64,000 bases of DNA, taken from Methanobacterium_B sp963825335 (GTDB lineage Archaea; Methanobacteriota; Methanobacteria; Methanobacteriales; Methanobacteriaceae). Positions 55,417-63,780 of the stretch are shown here, one piece after another. Location: positions 1,302,001 through 1,366,000 of the forward strand of contig CAWGSP010000001.1 in the NCBI GenBank assembly GCA_963825335.1, written 5' to 3'. The position numbers were made by a program, and so were the translations under genes. Every line of letters starts with the position of its first letter. The first letter of the stretch is position 1. Below the pieces are notes generated by a model. That model was not told the origin of the DNA. It made no database searches and saw only the letters and a list, made by a program, of their open reading frames with translations.

Positions 55417-56208
55417 ATGTTATACTTTATAGGTCTGGGCCTGTACGACGAAAGGGATATCTCCATGAAGGGTATTGATATGCTTAAAACAGTTGATGAA
55501 GTCTATGCTGAATTTTACACTGCAAAACTGTTTGGGGGCAGTATCAGTTCCCTGGAAAATACCATTGGCTCAAAGATAAGAATATTATCCCGAGAAGAGG
55601 TTGAAGAAGAAAATATTCTGCTCAAACGAGCAAAAAAAGTGGATGTGGCATTTTTATGCGCTGGCGATCCATTGATTGCTACAACTCACTCGGAAATGTT
55701 GATTGAAGCAAAGAAATCTGGCATTAAAACAAATGTAATCCATTCTTCATCGATATTATCTGCTGCACCTGGACTCGCAGGATTACAAGCTTACAAGTTT
55801 GGGAAGGTAACCACAGTACCATTCACAGAGGAAAATTATTTCCCACATTCCCCTTACTTGGCAATAAAAGCCAACATTGAATCAAAACTCCATACCTTGG
55901 TGCTTCTTGATATAAGGGCCCATGAAAATAGGTATATGACAGCAAACCAAGCAATGGAATATTTATTGAGGGTAGCATCTGAAAGGGAAGATGATATCTT
56001 ATCGGAAAACACCGTTGTAATAGTTGTAGCACGTGCAGGTTCAGATAATCCTGTTGTAAGTGCTGATAAAATTAAAAATCTTATAGCCCGTGATTTTGGC
56101 GGTCCTCTGCACTGTCTAATGATACCTGCAGATCTTCATTTCATGGAGGCAGAAGCTCTGGTGGAATTGGCGGGAGCACCTAAAGAACTATTTGAGGGCA
56201 TCATATAA
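55417..56208 (+). CDS. dph5: Diphthine synthase
   Basis: 263 residues; methylates the modified His of elongation factor 2 during diphthamide synthesis. Tetrapyrrole-methylase fold: YFIGLGLYDERDISMKG, VAFLCAGDPLIATTHSEM near 77-94, HSSSILSAAPGLAGLQAYKFG, and LDIRAHENRYM. AAGGTGATCC lies before the ATG. Full length. Confidence 0.95.
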   Translation: MLYFIGLGLYDERDISMKGIDMLKTVDEVYAEFYTAKLFGGSISSLENTIGSKIRILSREEVEEENILLKRAKKVDVAFLCAGDPLIATTHSEMLIEAKKSGIKTNVIHSSSILSAAPGLAGLQAYKFGKVTTVPFTEENYFPHSPYLAIKANIESKLHTLVLLDIRAHENRYMTANQAMEYLLRVASEREDDILSENTVVIVVARAGSDNPVVSADKIKNLIARDFGGPLHCLMIPADLHFMEAEALVELAGAPKELFEGII

Positions 56209-56251
56209 ATCTTCCAGTATATAAACTGAGATAAACAATGCTACGATCATA

Positions 56252-57181
56252 ATGAAAGACCAATATTCAAATTTAAGACCATTCGTAAAATGGGCTGGCG
56301 GTAAGAAACAACTTCTTAAAGAATTTGATAAGAGATTACCCATTTCTATTTCTGAAACTAAAACTATTGGCAGATACATAGAGCCTTTTGTCGGTGGAGG
56401 AGCTATGTTCTTTTATCTTAAAAAGAATTATCAAATTAAGGAATCAATTCTCATTGATATCAACAGGGAATTGGTAATGGCGTATCACGTCATTAAAAAG
56501 GATCCAAAAAAGTTAGTGAGGATTCTGAAAGAAATAGAAGAAAATCATCTTGATAACGATGAAACTGCTAGAAAAAAAAATTATTATAGTATAAGAACGA
56601 GTTATAACGAATATAAGGATATAGATATATATTATAGTGATAAATGGATTGAAAGGACAAGTAATTTCATTTTTTTAAATAAAACATGTTTCAATGGGCT
56701 TTTCCGCCAGAATAAGAGTGGAGAATTTAACGTACCCTTTGGGCTCTATAAAAATCCTAAGATCTGTGATGAGGATAACATAATATGTGCTAGTGAGGCT
56801 CTCAGGGACACAGAAATATTGTGTGCAGATTTTAAAGAATCTGAAAAATTTGTTAATGATGATAGTTTTGTGTATTTCGATCCACCCTACAGACCGCTTT
56901 CAAAAACTTCGAACTTCACAAATTATTCAAAAATGGGATTCAATGATTTTGACCAAGTTGACCTGTCGAATTTATTTAAAAAACTGGATCAAATGGGTGC
57001 ATTAGTTTTACTCAGTAATTCCGACCCGAAAAATGAGGATTCAGATGATGAATTCTTTGATGAGCTTTATAATAACTATGTTATCGAAAGAATTCCTGCA
57101 AAACGAAATATTAATAGAGATGCATCTGGTAGGGGTGTTATCAACGAGTTAGTAGTAAGAAATTATCAAATAAATCTGTAA
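56252..57181 (+). CDS. Orphan Dam-type DNA adenine methyltransferase
   Basis: 309 residues, D12 class. Motif I FVKWAGGKKQLL near 11-22, YIEPFVGGGAMF near 47-58, and the catalytic DPPY near 210-213 with the surrounding FVYFDPPYRPLS. Dam relatives methylate adenine, commonly in GATC, but the target here is unknown. No restriction endonuclease gene is adjacent (the next gene is a small unknown on the other strand), so it is solitary. It is probably mobile in origin and may act in regulation or protection. Confidence 0.9.
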   Translation: MKDQYSNLRPFVKWAGGKKQLLKEFDKRLPISISETKTIGRYIEPFVGGGAMFFYLKKNYQIKESILIDINRELVMAYHVIKKDPKKLVRILKEIEENHLDNDETARKKNYYSIRTSYNEYKDIDIYYSDKWIERTSNFIFLNKTCFNGLFRQNKSGEFNVPFGLYKNPKICDEDNIICASEALRDTEILCADFKESEKFVNDDSFVYFDPPYRPLSKTSNFTNYSKMGFNDFDQVDLSNLFKKLDQMGALVLLSNSDPKNEDSDDEFFDELYNNYVIERIPAKRNINRDASGRGVINELVVRNYQINL

Positions 57182-57232
57182 AAACATTCATGATTATAAC
57201 TGATTTATCTAGTAGTGAATTTGTTAGTTCAG

Positions 57233-57499
57233 CTAATACTTGCTTGATTTGTTTGCAATCTCAATTTTGGTGTGAGGCTCTGGTATAGGTGCAGACATAA
57301 CCTCTTTGTCAAGGAATTCAATCTTTTCTATATTTTGCATTGGTATCAGAACATATTTTTTTCCACTCTCCTTAATACCGTAGCTTATCTGGATCAATCC
57401 CTTTAATTCATCGATTTCAATGCTCTCAACTCCGAATTCTCCTCTTCTGAAGTTGTGTACATCACCACTGTTCATGCTTATCTCAATTTTTTCTATCAT
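57233..57499 (-). CDS. 88-residue hypothetical protein
   Basis: Short beta-rich protein (MIEKIEISMNSGDVHNFRRG, YVLIPMQNIEKIEFLDKE) without Cys or membrane segments. Start at 57497-57499 is chosen because GGTGA lies six bases upstream; the longer frame has no site. Family not recognised. Confidence 0.6.
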   Translation of the reverse strand: MIEKIEISMNSGDVHNFRRGEFGVESIEIDELKGLIQISYGIKESGKKYVLIPMQNIEKIEFLDKEVMSAPIPEPHTKIEIANKSSKY

Positions 57500-57852
57500 A
57501 TTTTCACCAGTATTACTATGAATCACACTACAATTGTTTTTTGTGGATTTGATGATATGTACATGAAATAAAAAATTTCTGTGTACACTTTCTTTTTTAA
57601 TAGTGTATTGTTTTATTTACTTAGCCATCTTTATTAGGGATATTCATTCCTTTTTATCTCGGGTTTTTTTCTATTGAATTGAGATTAGATCCAATGTAAT
57701 TGGTTATTTGATTATTCATGAACCCGGCATAATTTTCATTTCGTACTTTGAAGTATTCCTTGTATCGACTGCATCAAATTAATTTATATACTATGTCATG
57801 CACAGTATAGTTTGTGAACATGTATATTCACAAAGATACAGGGATGTGGATA
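57500..57852. other. 353-base intergenic region upstream of PadR
   Basis: Holds divergent promoters; the PadR side has a TATA box TTTATATA at 57783-57790 overlapped by the palindrome at 57787-57809. Nothing else clear. Confidence 0.45.
57787..57809. promoter_or_regulatory. PadR-type palindromic operator
   Basis: Arms TATACTATG and CACAGTATA match in 8 of 9 positions as an inverted repeat around a 5-base centre. It overlaps the TATA box, so binding would block TBP. PadR proteins often bind such AGTATA-type palindromes in front of their own operon; autoregulation is likely. Confidence 0.6.
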
Positions 57853-58185
57853 ATGAGTAAAGTGTTTGAAAGATTCGAGACTGAAATGCGGCGGGGAGTC
57901 ATGCAATTAGCCGTCATATGTCTCCTTGATAAAGAACAATATGGTTATGGGATCATTAAAAGTCTCAATAATTCAGGATTGAAAATAGAAGAAGGAACAT
58001 TATACCCTATTCTCAGACGTCTTGAAGGAGATAAGCTACTTTCAAGCCGATGGGAGACGAGCGGACCAAGGCCTCGCAAATATTATATGATAACAGATCT
58101 TGGTAAAGAAATTCGCATCAAATGGTTAAGTTCATTTAAATCCATATCAAAAACTATTGATCAATTCGAAGAGAGTATTTTGTGA
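57853..58185 (+). CDS. PadR-family transcriptional regulator
   Basis: 110 residues from the ATG at 57853 (other in-frame starts at 57814 and 57844). Winged helix: QLAVICLLDKEQYGYGIIKSL, EEGTLYPILRRLEGDKLL, and RPRKYYMITDLGKEI. It probably represses the following exporter genes and responds to a ligand of the ABC transporter. Followed 15 bases later by a HAAS-domain gene. Confidence 0.88.
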   Translation: MSKVFERFETEMRRGVMQLAVICLLDKEQYGYGIIKSLNNSGLKIEEGTLYPILRRLEGDKLLSSRWETSGPRPRKYYMITDLGKEIRIKWLSSFKSISKTIDQFEESIL

Positions 58186-58200
58186 AGATGGGGAAGAAAT

Positions 58201-58635
58201 ATGTATAGCCCGATAAATAATTATATTAAAAAAGTGACCAAAGATATGGGCATTAAACAGCGAAATGAGGTTGCTTGTGAGCTCAAAACGCATATTTTAG
58301 ACAGTGCAGATGCATTTGCAGCTGAAAATAACGTAGAAGTTGATGATAAAATCATCCGTGCTGTTATATTGAGGATGGGATCAGCCAAAGAAGTTGCCGA
58401 TATGTACCCAGTAGAAATGACACTAGTGGACAATGTGATCGATGTTCTTAAATTTGTGGCCAGATTTACATTGATCTTTATCTTAATATCGGTACTGATC
58501 TACATAATACTCTGGTTTTATCTCAAAATAGAACTTGATATTTCCACGGTTATGATATTCTTCACGATCTATTGTTTTTTATTAGTCATCAACATGATCT
58601 TGAGATTAGAAATTTTCACCAAATTATTTAATTGA
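58201..58635 (+). CDS. HAAS/DUF1700-type membrane protein
   Basis: 144 residues. The soluble N-terminal part (NEVACELKTHILDSADAF, then DDKIIRAVILRMGSAKEVADMY) matches HAAS domains that follow PadR regulators. Two membrane helices lie at about 87-110 and 116-134. Likely modulates PadR or the exporter at the membrane. Confidence 0.8.
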   Translation: MYSPINNYIKKVTKDMGIKQRNEVACELKTHILDSADAFAAENNVEVDDKIIRAVILRMGSAKEVADMYPVEMTLVDNVIDVLKFVARFTLIFILISVLIYIILWFYLKIELDISTVMIFFTIYCFLLVINMILRLEIFTKLFN

Positions 58636-58775
58636 AGATGATATTAAGTACATAAATGTGCCTAACAATCAAATTATGGTAAAATAGATATTGAATTTAA
58701 GTTTAACTTGTAGATGGTAATTTAAAAATTGGAATTAATGCTGATTGGCAAATAAACATTATAAGGAGGAGTAAA

Positions 58776-59714
58776 ATGGATTATATGATAGAGGCAGTTG
58801 ATCTAACCAAAAAATTTGGCAATCTAGTTGCTGTTGATGGTCTTAACCTTGGTATAAAAAGGGGAGAAGTTTTTGGTTTTCTCGGGCCTAACGGTGCAGG
58901 AAAAACCACATCCATCAAGATGATGGTTGGACTTCTGCGCCCAAGCAGTGGTAAAGTCATTGTTAACGGAATACCTGTGGGTAAAATTGAAAAGGGCACC
59001 ATTGGAATCTGTCCTCAAGAACTCATGCTGTGGGAAAACTTAACCTGTAAAGAAAGTCTTAACCTCATGGCTGACATGTACGAAGTCCCGAAAAAGATTA
59101 AGAATCAGAGAGTCGATAAATTATTGAATGACCTATTTCTCACTGAAAAGGCCAATACTGTTGTATCTAAATTATCTGGAGGTATGAAAAGACGTCTTAA
59201 CCTAGCACTATCAGTAATACACGAACCAGACATTGTTGTTTTAGATGAACCATCAGAGGGCCTTGATCCACAATCAAGACGTGTTTTATGGAATTATATC
59301 CGGTCCATGCGTGATGATCAGGGAAAAACAGTTATTTTAACGACTCATTTGATGGATGAAGCAGACCAACTGAGTGACCGTATAGCTATCGTTGACCACG
59401 GCAAGTTAATACGTTTAGATACGCCTGAAAATCTTAAAAAAGAAGTTGGTGAAGGAGATATTGTCGATATGAAACTTTCTGAACCTTCAAAAAACAACGA
59501 TCTCATGAAAGAGCTTGAGGGTCACGATGAAATTATTTCTGTACTCGAAGTAAATGGAAGGATCCATATCCGTGCGCTTAATGCAGTTGGAAAGCTGCCT
59601 AAGATGATGCAGGCTGTTGAAAAGTTAAATCTTGACATAGCAGACATTTCAGTAAGACAAAATACATTAGAGGACGTTTTTATCGACCTTACAGGAACAG
59701 GATTGAGGGAATAA
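58776..59714 (+). CDS. ABC transporter ATP-binding protein (drug-export type)
   Basis: 312 residues. Walker A GPNGAGKTTS near 38-47, Q-loop ICPQELMLW, signature LSGGMKRRL near 140-148, Walker B VVLDEPSEGLDP, and H-loop TTHLMDEA. A C-terminal domain of about 90 residues is as in DrrA-like exporters. AAGGAGGAG precedes the ATG. Confidence 0.93.
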   Translation: MDYMIEAVDLTKKFGNLVAVDGLNLGIKRGEVFGFLGPNGAGKTTSIKMMVGLLRPSSGKVIVNGIPVGKIEKGTIGICPQELMLWENLTCKESLNLMADMYEVPKKIKNQRVDKLLNDLFLTEKANTVVSKLSGGMKRRLNLALSVIHEPDIVVLDEPSEGLDPQSRRVLWNYIRSMRDDQGKTVILTTHLMDEADQLSDRIAIVDHGKLIRLDTPENLKKEVGEGDIVDMKLSEPSKNNDLMKELEGHDEIISVLEVNGRIHIRALNAVGKLPKMMQAVEKLNLDIADISVRQNTLEDVFIDLTGTGLRE

Positions 59715-59716
59715 TA

Positions 59717-60922
59717 ATGAAATTTACGAGTATTGCAGTAAAAGATTTTAAAGAACTGATCAGAGATAGAAGGGGATTGTTTTTTATTTTATTGTTCCCC
59801 ATATTCTTCATGTTGATATTTGGGTTTGCATTCGGAGGCACGGGACAGAGTAACACACTTCAAAACATCGTGATTGTCAACCATGATCAAGGGGCGGTTA
59901 CATCTGTAGGAGAAATAAACTATGGTGACAAACTTATAACCATACTCAATACAACCAAGTATCCTAACACTAATGATAAAACCTTTAATATTACATTGGC
60001 TAACGAGAGTCAGGCCCAGAGTCTGATAGAATTAGGAACTGTAAATGCTGGGCTTATAATACCAGCAAACTATTCGAAATCGGTGGTTTCCCTCCAGGCA
60101 CTTAGCTCCGGTCAAAGTTCCTCAAGCGCCAACGTCACCAGCACACCTATAATCGAAGGTGACGAGGGCTACATGGGATTCGGTGTTTCACAGGCTTCAC
60201 TGTCTGTAGTATTAAATGCATATCAGCAGGATTTGGCTAAAGAACCGAGTAATATCAATATAAAAGTTCAAGGAGTTCCTGGCACACAAAATTATTCTGA
60301 ATTCGATTTCCTAGCTCCTGGTATGATGGTGTTTGCAATTCTTCTACTTGCAACTACTGTTGCAGCTATTCTCACGAGAGAAGTTGAAAGTGGGACCCTG
60401 TTAAGACTTAAAATGTCTAAAATGCGTTCATTTGATCTGTTATTTGGAGGTTTAATACCTTGGTCTTTGGTGGCTGGTGCACAAGTAGTTATCCTTGTTG
60501 CGGTTGCAATACTGCTCGGACTTCACTGGCAGGGTGGTATTAACTCCATAATTCTGGCGATTATTATTGGGATAATCGGGGGAGTAGCTTCAATTGCCCT
60601 CGCTATGATCATCGCATCATTTGCAAAAAATGATAGACAGGCCGCAAATCTTGGAACTCTGATAGTTGTGCCTACGAGTTTTGTTGTTGGTGCTTTCTTT
60701 CAGTTACCACAAGAATATGTAACAGTATTCGGCCACACATTTTTGATATACAATATATTACCATGGACCCATACATTAGATGCATTGAGGAGTGTTTTAA
60801 TATATGGACAAAGCCTGAGTTCTGTTGCTTATCAAATCGAATCAAGCATAATCTTAACATTAATCCTATTCGCAATTGGGGTTGTATTGTTCTCAAAGAC
60901 GCGTTTAGGAGCTGAGAACTAA
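59717..60922 (+). CDS. ABC-2 type transporter permease
   Basis: 401 residues. One helix near residues 24-42, a large extracellular domain (about 45-205, Asn/Ser-rich), then five to six helices; VESGTLLRLKMSKMRSFDLLFG is the coupling region of ABC-2 permeases. It follows the ATPase by two bases, so they form the exporter. Substrate unknown. Confidence 0.92.
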   Translation: MKFTSIAVKDFKELIRDRRGLFFILLFPIFFMLIFGFAFGGTGQSNTLQNIVIVNHDQGAVTSVGEINYGDKLITILNTTKYPNTNDKTFNITLANESQAQSLIELGTVNAGLIIPANYSKSVVSLQALSSGQSSSSANVTSTPIIEGDEGYMGFGVSQASLSVVLNAYQQDLAKEPSNINIKVQGVPGTQNYSEFDFLAPGMMVFAILLLATTVAAILTREVESGTLLRLKMSKMRSFDLLFGGLIPWSLVAGAQVVILVAVAILLGLHWQGGINSIILAIIIGIIGGVASIALAMIIASFAKNDRQAANLGTLIVVPTSFVVGAFFQLPQEYVTVFGHTFLIYNILPWTHTLDALRSVLIYGQSLSSVAYQIESSIILTLILFAIGVVLFSKTRLGAEN

Positions 60923-60955
60923 TAATGTAATGAAATATCGAAAGGAGACTAAAAA

Positions 60956-61534
60956 ATGGCTGAAAAAAATGTACACACACATCATGGAAGATCATCAGAA
61001 GAGATACTCAGTTCAGAAGAAGTATTGAACTCTTCAGATCTTAAATTTGGTGACATATTTTTAGATGCAGGCTGTGGTGATGGTCATATATCAATCGAAG
61101 CATCTAAAATTGTGGGAGAGCAGGGTAAAGTCTATGCCTTAGATGTTTATCCAGAATCAATTGAAACTGTAAAGGCCAAGATCCATGAGGATAAACTAAC
61201 AAATGTTGAGGCTATACTGGCAGACATAACCGATGATATCCCTTTAGATGCCAATTCTGTAGACCATGCTTTGATGGCCAATGTACTACATGGATTTGTA
61301 GAAGAAAAGGATGTTGAACCGGTGATGAAAAACATTAACCGTGTGATCAAACCCGGAGGAATATTTTCTGTAGTAGAATTCAGGAAGGTTGAAAACAGCC
61401 CGGGCCCACCATTTGATGTGAAAATATCTCCTAAACAGGTGACTGATATACTCTTCAAATATGGTTTCGATGTAACTGAAACCCGTGAAATCGGAAGGTT
61501 CCATTACATAGTAAACGGACTCAAAAAAAGTTAG
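60956..61534 (+). CDS. Class I SAM-dependent methyltransferase
   Basis: 192 residues. Motif I FLDAGCGDGHISIEASK near 42-58, YALDVYPES, and LMANVLHGF. A His-rich opening HTHHGRSSEEILSSEE is like arsenite or UbiE-type methyltransferases. It may modify the compound exported by the ABC transporter or act in its own pathway. GAAAGGAGAC precedes the ATG. Confidence 0.88.
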   Translation: MAEKNVHTHHGRSSEEILSSEEVLNSSDLKFGDIFLDAGCGDGHISIEASKIVGEQGKVYALDVYPESIETVKAKIHEDKLTNVEAILADITDDIPLDANSVDHALMANVLHGFVEEKDVEPVMKNINRVIKPGGIFSVVEFRKVENSPGPPFDVKISPKQVTDILFKYGFDVTETREIGRFHYIVNGLKKS

Positions 61535-61571
61535 TATCAAATTGGTATGATAGATTAAAATTTTTATTTTT

Positions 61572-61622
61572 AAATTTTTTTTTGAAATGTTACAACCCGA
61601 ATTTTTTTTAACTTTTTTTTAA
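61572..61622 (+). terminator. T-rich terminator of the PadR-ABC operon
   Basis: Three runs of seven to nine T (61575-61583, 61602-61608, 61613-61620) follow the methyltransferase stop without a stable stem. Confidence 0.45.
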
Positions 61623-61829
61623 ATGCGATTTTGGAAAACCATGGGCTGTAAATATATTTTTCAAGATTTGAATTATCAGTCATCTTAAATGTTTAAAAAA
61701 TTTATGGGATGGTCTGTAACGATAATATATATTAGGTCCCGTGTCTCGAATCCACCGAAATTTCTTTTTTTTTCAATCTCTGTCTAAATCATTATGGATA
61801 GGTATTTTGGACACTAGTTACTGGTGAAC

Positions 61830-62567
61830 TTAGAATAGTTGGGTGTATTTATCTATGAAATCAGTATGTTCACTATCCAGTATTCTCAGAGCCGTCATTG
61901 TTTCTGGTGTTGAACAGCACCTTTCTTCTACAAGATTTCTTAGCGTACCATTTTTTATGTGCTCTCGTACTTCTTTTATACTGAATTCAATAGTATTTTT
62001 ATTATAGGACTCCAATTCTTCAGGGTTCATATCGTAGAGTTTGTATTGGTCAAGATCGTATTTGGTGGATGAGGTTAGTAAGGTGTTTAATTTTGAATAA
62101 AATTCCCCTGCTATATCGTCAAATAGGTCGATTCCCATATATGCAAGTAATGGGATGAATACAGGTTCTGCAAATGGGTAGTAGATAGCCGAGTTTGGGT
62201 TTATGTTCTCACGCACATGAACAATGATTTCTACCAAATCTTTGGGTCTTTTCATCAATTCCTCTGGATTTGCTATCATCAGAACATTGACACCCAGTTC
62301 TTCTAATTCTTCGGCGCACTGAACCCTCAATTCTGGATATTTGGAACCATGTATTACCCCAATACCATCTACACCACACAACTTAGCATATTCCACAGTA
62401 CTATAAACAGACCATGATGCAAGTGCCTTTGGTACGTTGTAGGGCATTGCTTCGTCTTTTAATATAGTTAATGAGCTTTTATCTATTATTGCTGGAGTTT
62501 CCATTTCAGAGTATTTTCCAAGTCTTGCTGGGCCGTCATGCATTTTTATTTCCATCATATTGATCAC
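61830..62567 (-). CDS. TGT/ArcS-like N-terminal domain protein
   Basis: Up to 245 residues (starts at 62567, 62558 or 62555 are possible). The opening EIKMHDGPARLGKYSEMETPAIID resembles archaeosine synthase ArcS and tRNA-guanine transglycosylases. The rest (SWSVYSTVEYAKLCGVDGIGVIHGSKY, RENINPNSAIYYPFAEP, LVEERCCSTPETMTALRILD) continues in ArcS-like style, but PUA and radical-type parts are missing. It may be a short ArcS relative that acts with another subunit. Divergent from hdrC. Confidence 0.6.
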   Translation of the reverse strand: MINMMEIKMHDGPARLGKYSEMETPAIIDKSSLTILKDEAMPYNVPKALASWSVYSTVEYAKLCGVDGIGVIHGSKYPELRVQCAEELEELGVNVLMIANPEELMKRPKDLVEIIVHVRENINPNSAIYYPFAEPVFIPLLAYMGIDLFDDIAGEFYSKLNTLLTSSTKYDLDQYKLYDMNPEELESYNKNTIEFSIKEVREHIKNGTLRNLVEERCCSTPETMTALRILDSEHTDFIDKYTQLF

Positions 62568-62677
62568 AAAGGGTTACATTCTTTAGTATGAATTATTAAT
62601 GACAAAATAAATTTTATTATACAACAATATAAGTTGATCCTCAAGTCTAATGTTATTTTCTATATAAACAATACAAA

Positions 62678-62702
62678 GACTGTAACCTAAATGGTTACAG
62701 TC
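62678..62702. promoter_or_regulatory. 25-bp perfect palindrome upstream of hdrCB
   Basis: Arms GACTGTAACC and GGTTACAGTC are perfectly complementary around TAAAT. It ends 18 bases before the TATA box, so it could bind an activator or repressor of hdrCB. It also lies in the shared region with the divergent ArcS-like gene. Confidence 0.65.
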
Positions 62703-62720
62703 AAAGATTTTCGCACAAGG

Positions 62721-62727
62721 TATATAA
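62721..62727 (+). promoter_or_regulatory. TATA box of hdrCB
   Basis: TATATAA preceded by a purine-rich stretch; transcription should start near 62750. ATG of the long HdrC frame is at 62812. Confidence 0.6.
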
Positions 62728-62811
62728 GGTCAAAGATCATACAACGATATGAAAATCACAAGTTTTCACATATGGTCCGAAAATGATCATTTGATCAGGG
62801 CGTGAAACAGA

Positions 62812-63768
62812 ATGAAAACATTAAAACGCTTAAAAAATTTGTTAAGTGGAGAAGAAAATAAAGAAGAAGAGAATACAGAGACTCCGCAAGGAGAAACACC
62901 AAAAACATCGATGGATCCTTCTAATGACAAAAAAGAAGAAACTCCAAAATCAAACCAAGACACCTCAAAACCAGAAACTCAAAAGGTAGAAGTTACAAAA
63001 ACCAAAGCAGAGGATGTCAAAACCAAAGTAGTTGCTGAGGAAGATAAATCTAAATCCAAAGTAGTTGCTGAGGAAAATAAACTTGAATCCAAAGTAGTTG
63101 CTGAGGAAGATAAACCTAAAACAGAAGATATTAAAACCAAATCTTCAAAACCAGAAAAAATAGAAGAAGTTAAACCTGAAAAGTCCAAAACAGAAAGGAG
63201 TGGTAAAATGACTTTACTCGAAGGAAGAGAAGTAGATACTATAACTCGTAAAAATATTGATACAGATTTCAAACAAGAAATTATGGATGCAGGAGCAGAA
63301 TCAGTAGCACTGTGTTTCCAGTGTGGAACATGCACAGGTGCATGTCCTTCAGGAAGAAGAACACCTTACAGGATCAGGAATGTTGTAAGAAAGTCCGTAA
63401 TGGGACTAAAAGATGAAGTAATATCTGATGATACAATTTGGATGTGCTCAACTTGTTACGAATGCCAAGAAAGATGTCCTAGAGGAATTAAAATTGTGGA
63501 CGTTGTAAAAACTGTGAGAAACTTCGCAGCACAGGCAGGATACATGGCACCAGCACACAAAATGACAGGTTCATTCGTAATAAAAACAGGACACGGTGTC
63601 CCTATAAACGATAAAACTATTGCACTCAGAAAAAGCGTTGGACTAGACGAACTACCACCAACAACCCATCAGTTCCCAGAAGCACTCGAAGAAGTACAGA
63701 AAATAGTCAAGGCCACAGGATTCGACAATCTTATAGGCTGGAACTGGGAAAAAGCGGAGCTAGAATAA
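62812..63768 (+). CDS. hdrC: CoB-CoM heterodisulfide reductase subunit C with long N-terminal extension
   Basis: HdrC carries two [4Fe-4S] clusters between HdrA and HdrB of the HdrABC-Mvh complex that reduces CoM-S-S-CoB. The canonical domain is the last 186 residues (residues 133-318): CFQCGTCTGACP and CSTCYECQERCP. In front, 132 residues rich in Lys, Glu, Thr and Val contain three copies of an 11-residue unit with SKVVAEE. An internal ATG at 63208 has AAAGGAGTGGT just before it and would give HdrC of normal length, so both a long and a short form are possible. The start at 62812 has GGGCGTG upstream. Confidence 0.9.
   Translation: MKTLKRLKNLLSGEENKEEENTETPQGETPKTSMDPSNDKKEETPKSNQDTSKPETQKVEVTKTKAEDVKTKVVAEEDKSKSKVVAEENKLESKVVAEEDKPKTEDIKTKSSKPEKIEEVKPEKSKTERSGKMTLLEGREVDTITRKNIDTDFKQEIMDAGAESVALCFQCGTCTGACPSGRRTPYRIRNVVRKSVMGLKDEVISDDTIWMCSTCYECQERCPRGIKIVDVVKTVRNFAAQAGYMAPAHKMTGSFVIKTGHGVPINDKTIALRKSVGLDELPPTTHQFPEALEEVQKIVKATGFDNLIGWNWEKAELE
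63025..63123 (+). repeat. Three 33-bp tandem repeats in the hdrC extension
   Basis: Copies begin at 63025, 63058 and 63091, each opening AAAGTAGTTGCTGAGGAA. They are in frame and encode KVVAEE(D/N)K-type units. Recent expansion is likely because the DNA is nearly identical. Confidence 0.9.
63194..63210 (+). promoter_or_regulatory. Internal ribosome binding site and start for canonical HdrC
   Basis: AAAGGAGTGGT followed by AAA and ATG (63208-63210). A site this strong inside a coding frame, exactly at the usual HdrC N-terminus, suggests translation starts here. Confidence 0.65.
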
Positions 63769-63780
63769 GGAGGAATCACT

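Noticed and set aside
61730..61770. GTCTCGAATCCACCG looks like the T-arm and end of a tRNA.
   Set aside because: The upstream 70 bases cannot form acceptor, D or anticodon arms, and the T-loop does not match TTCGAAT.
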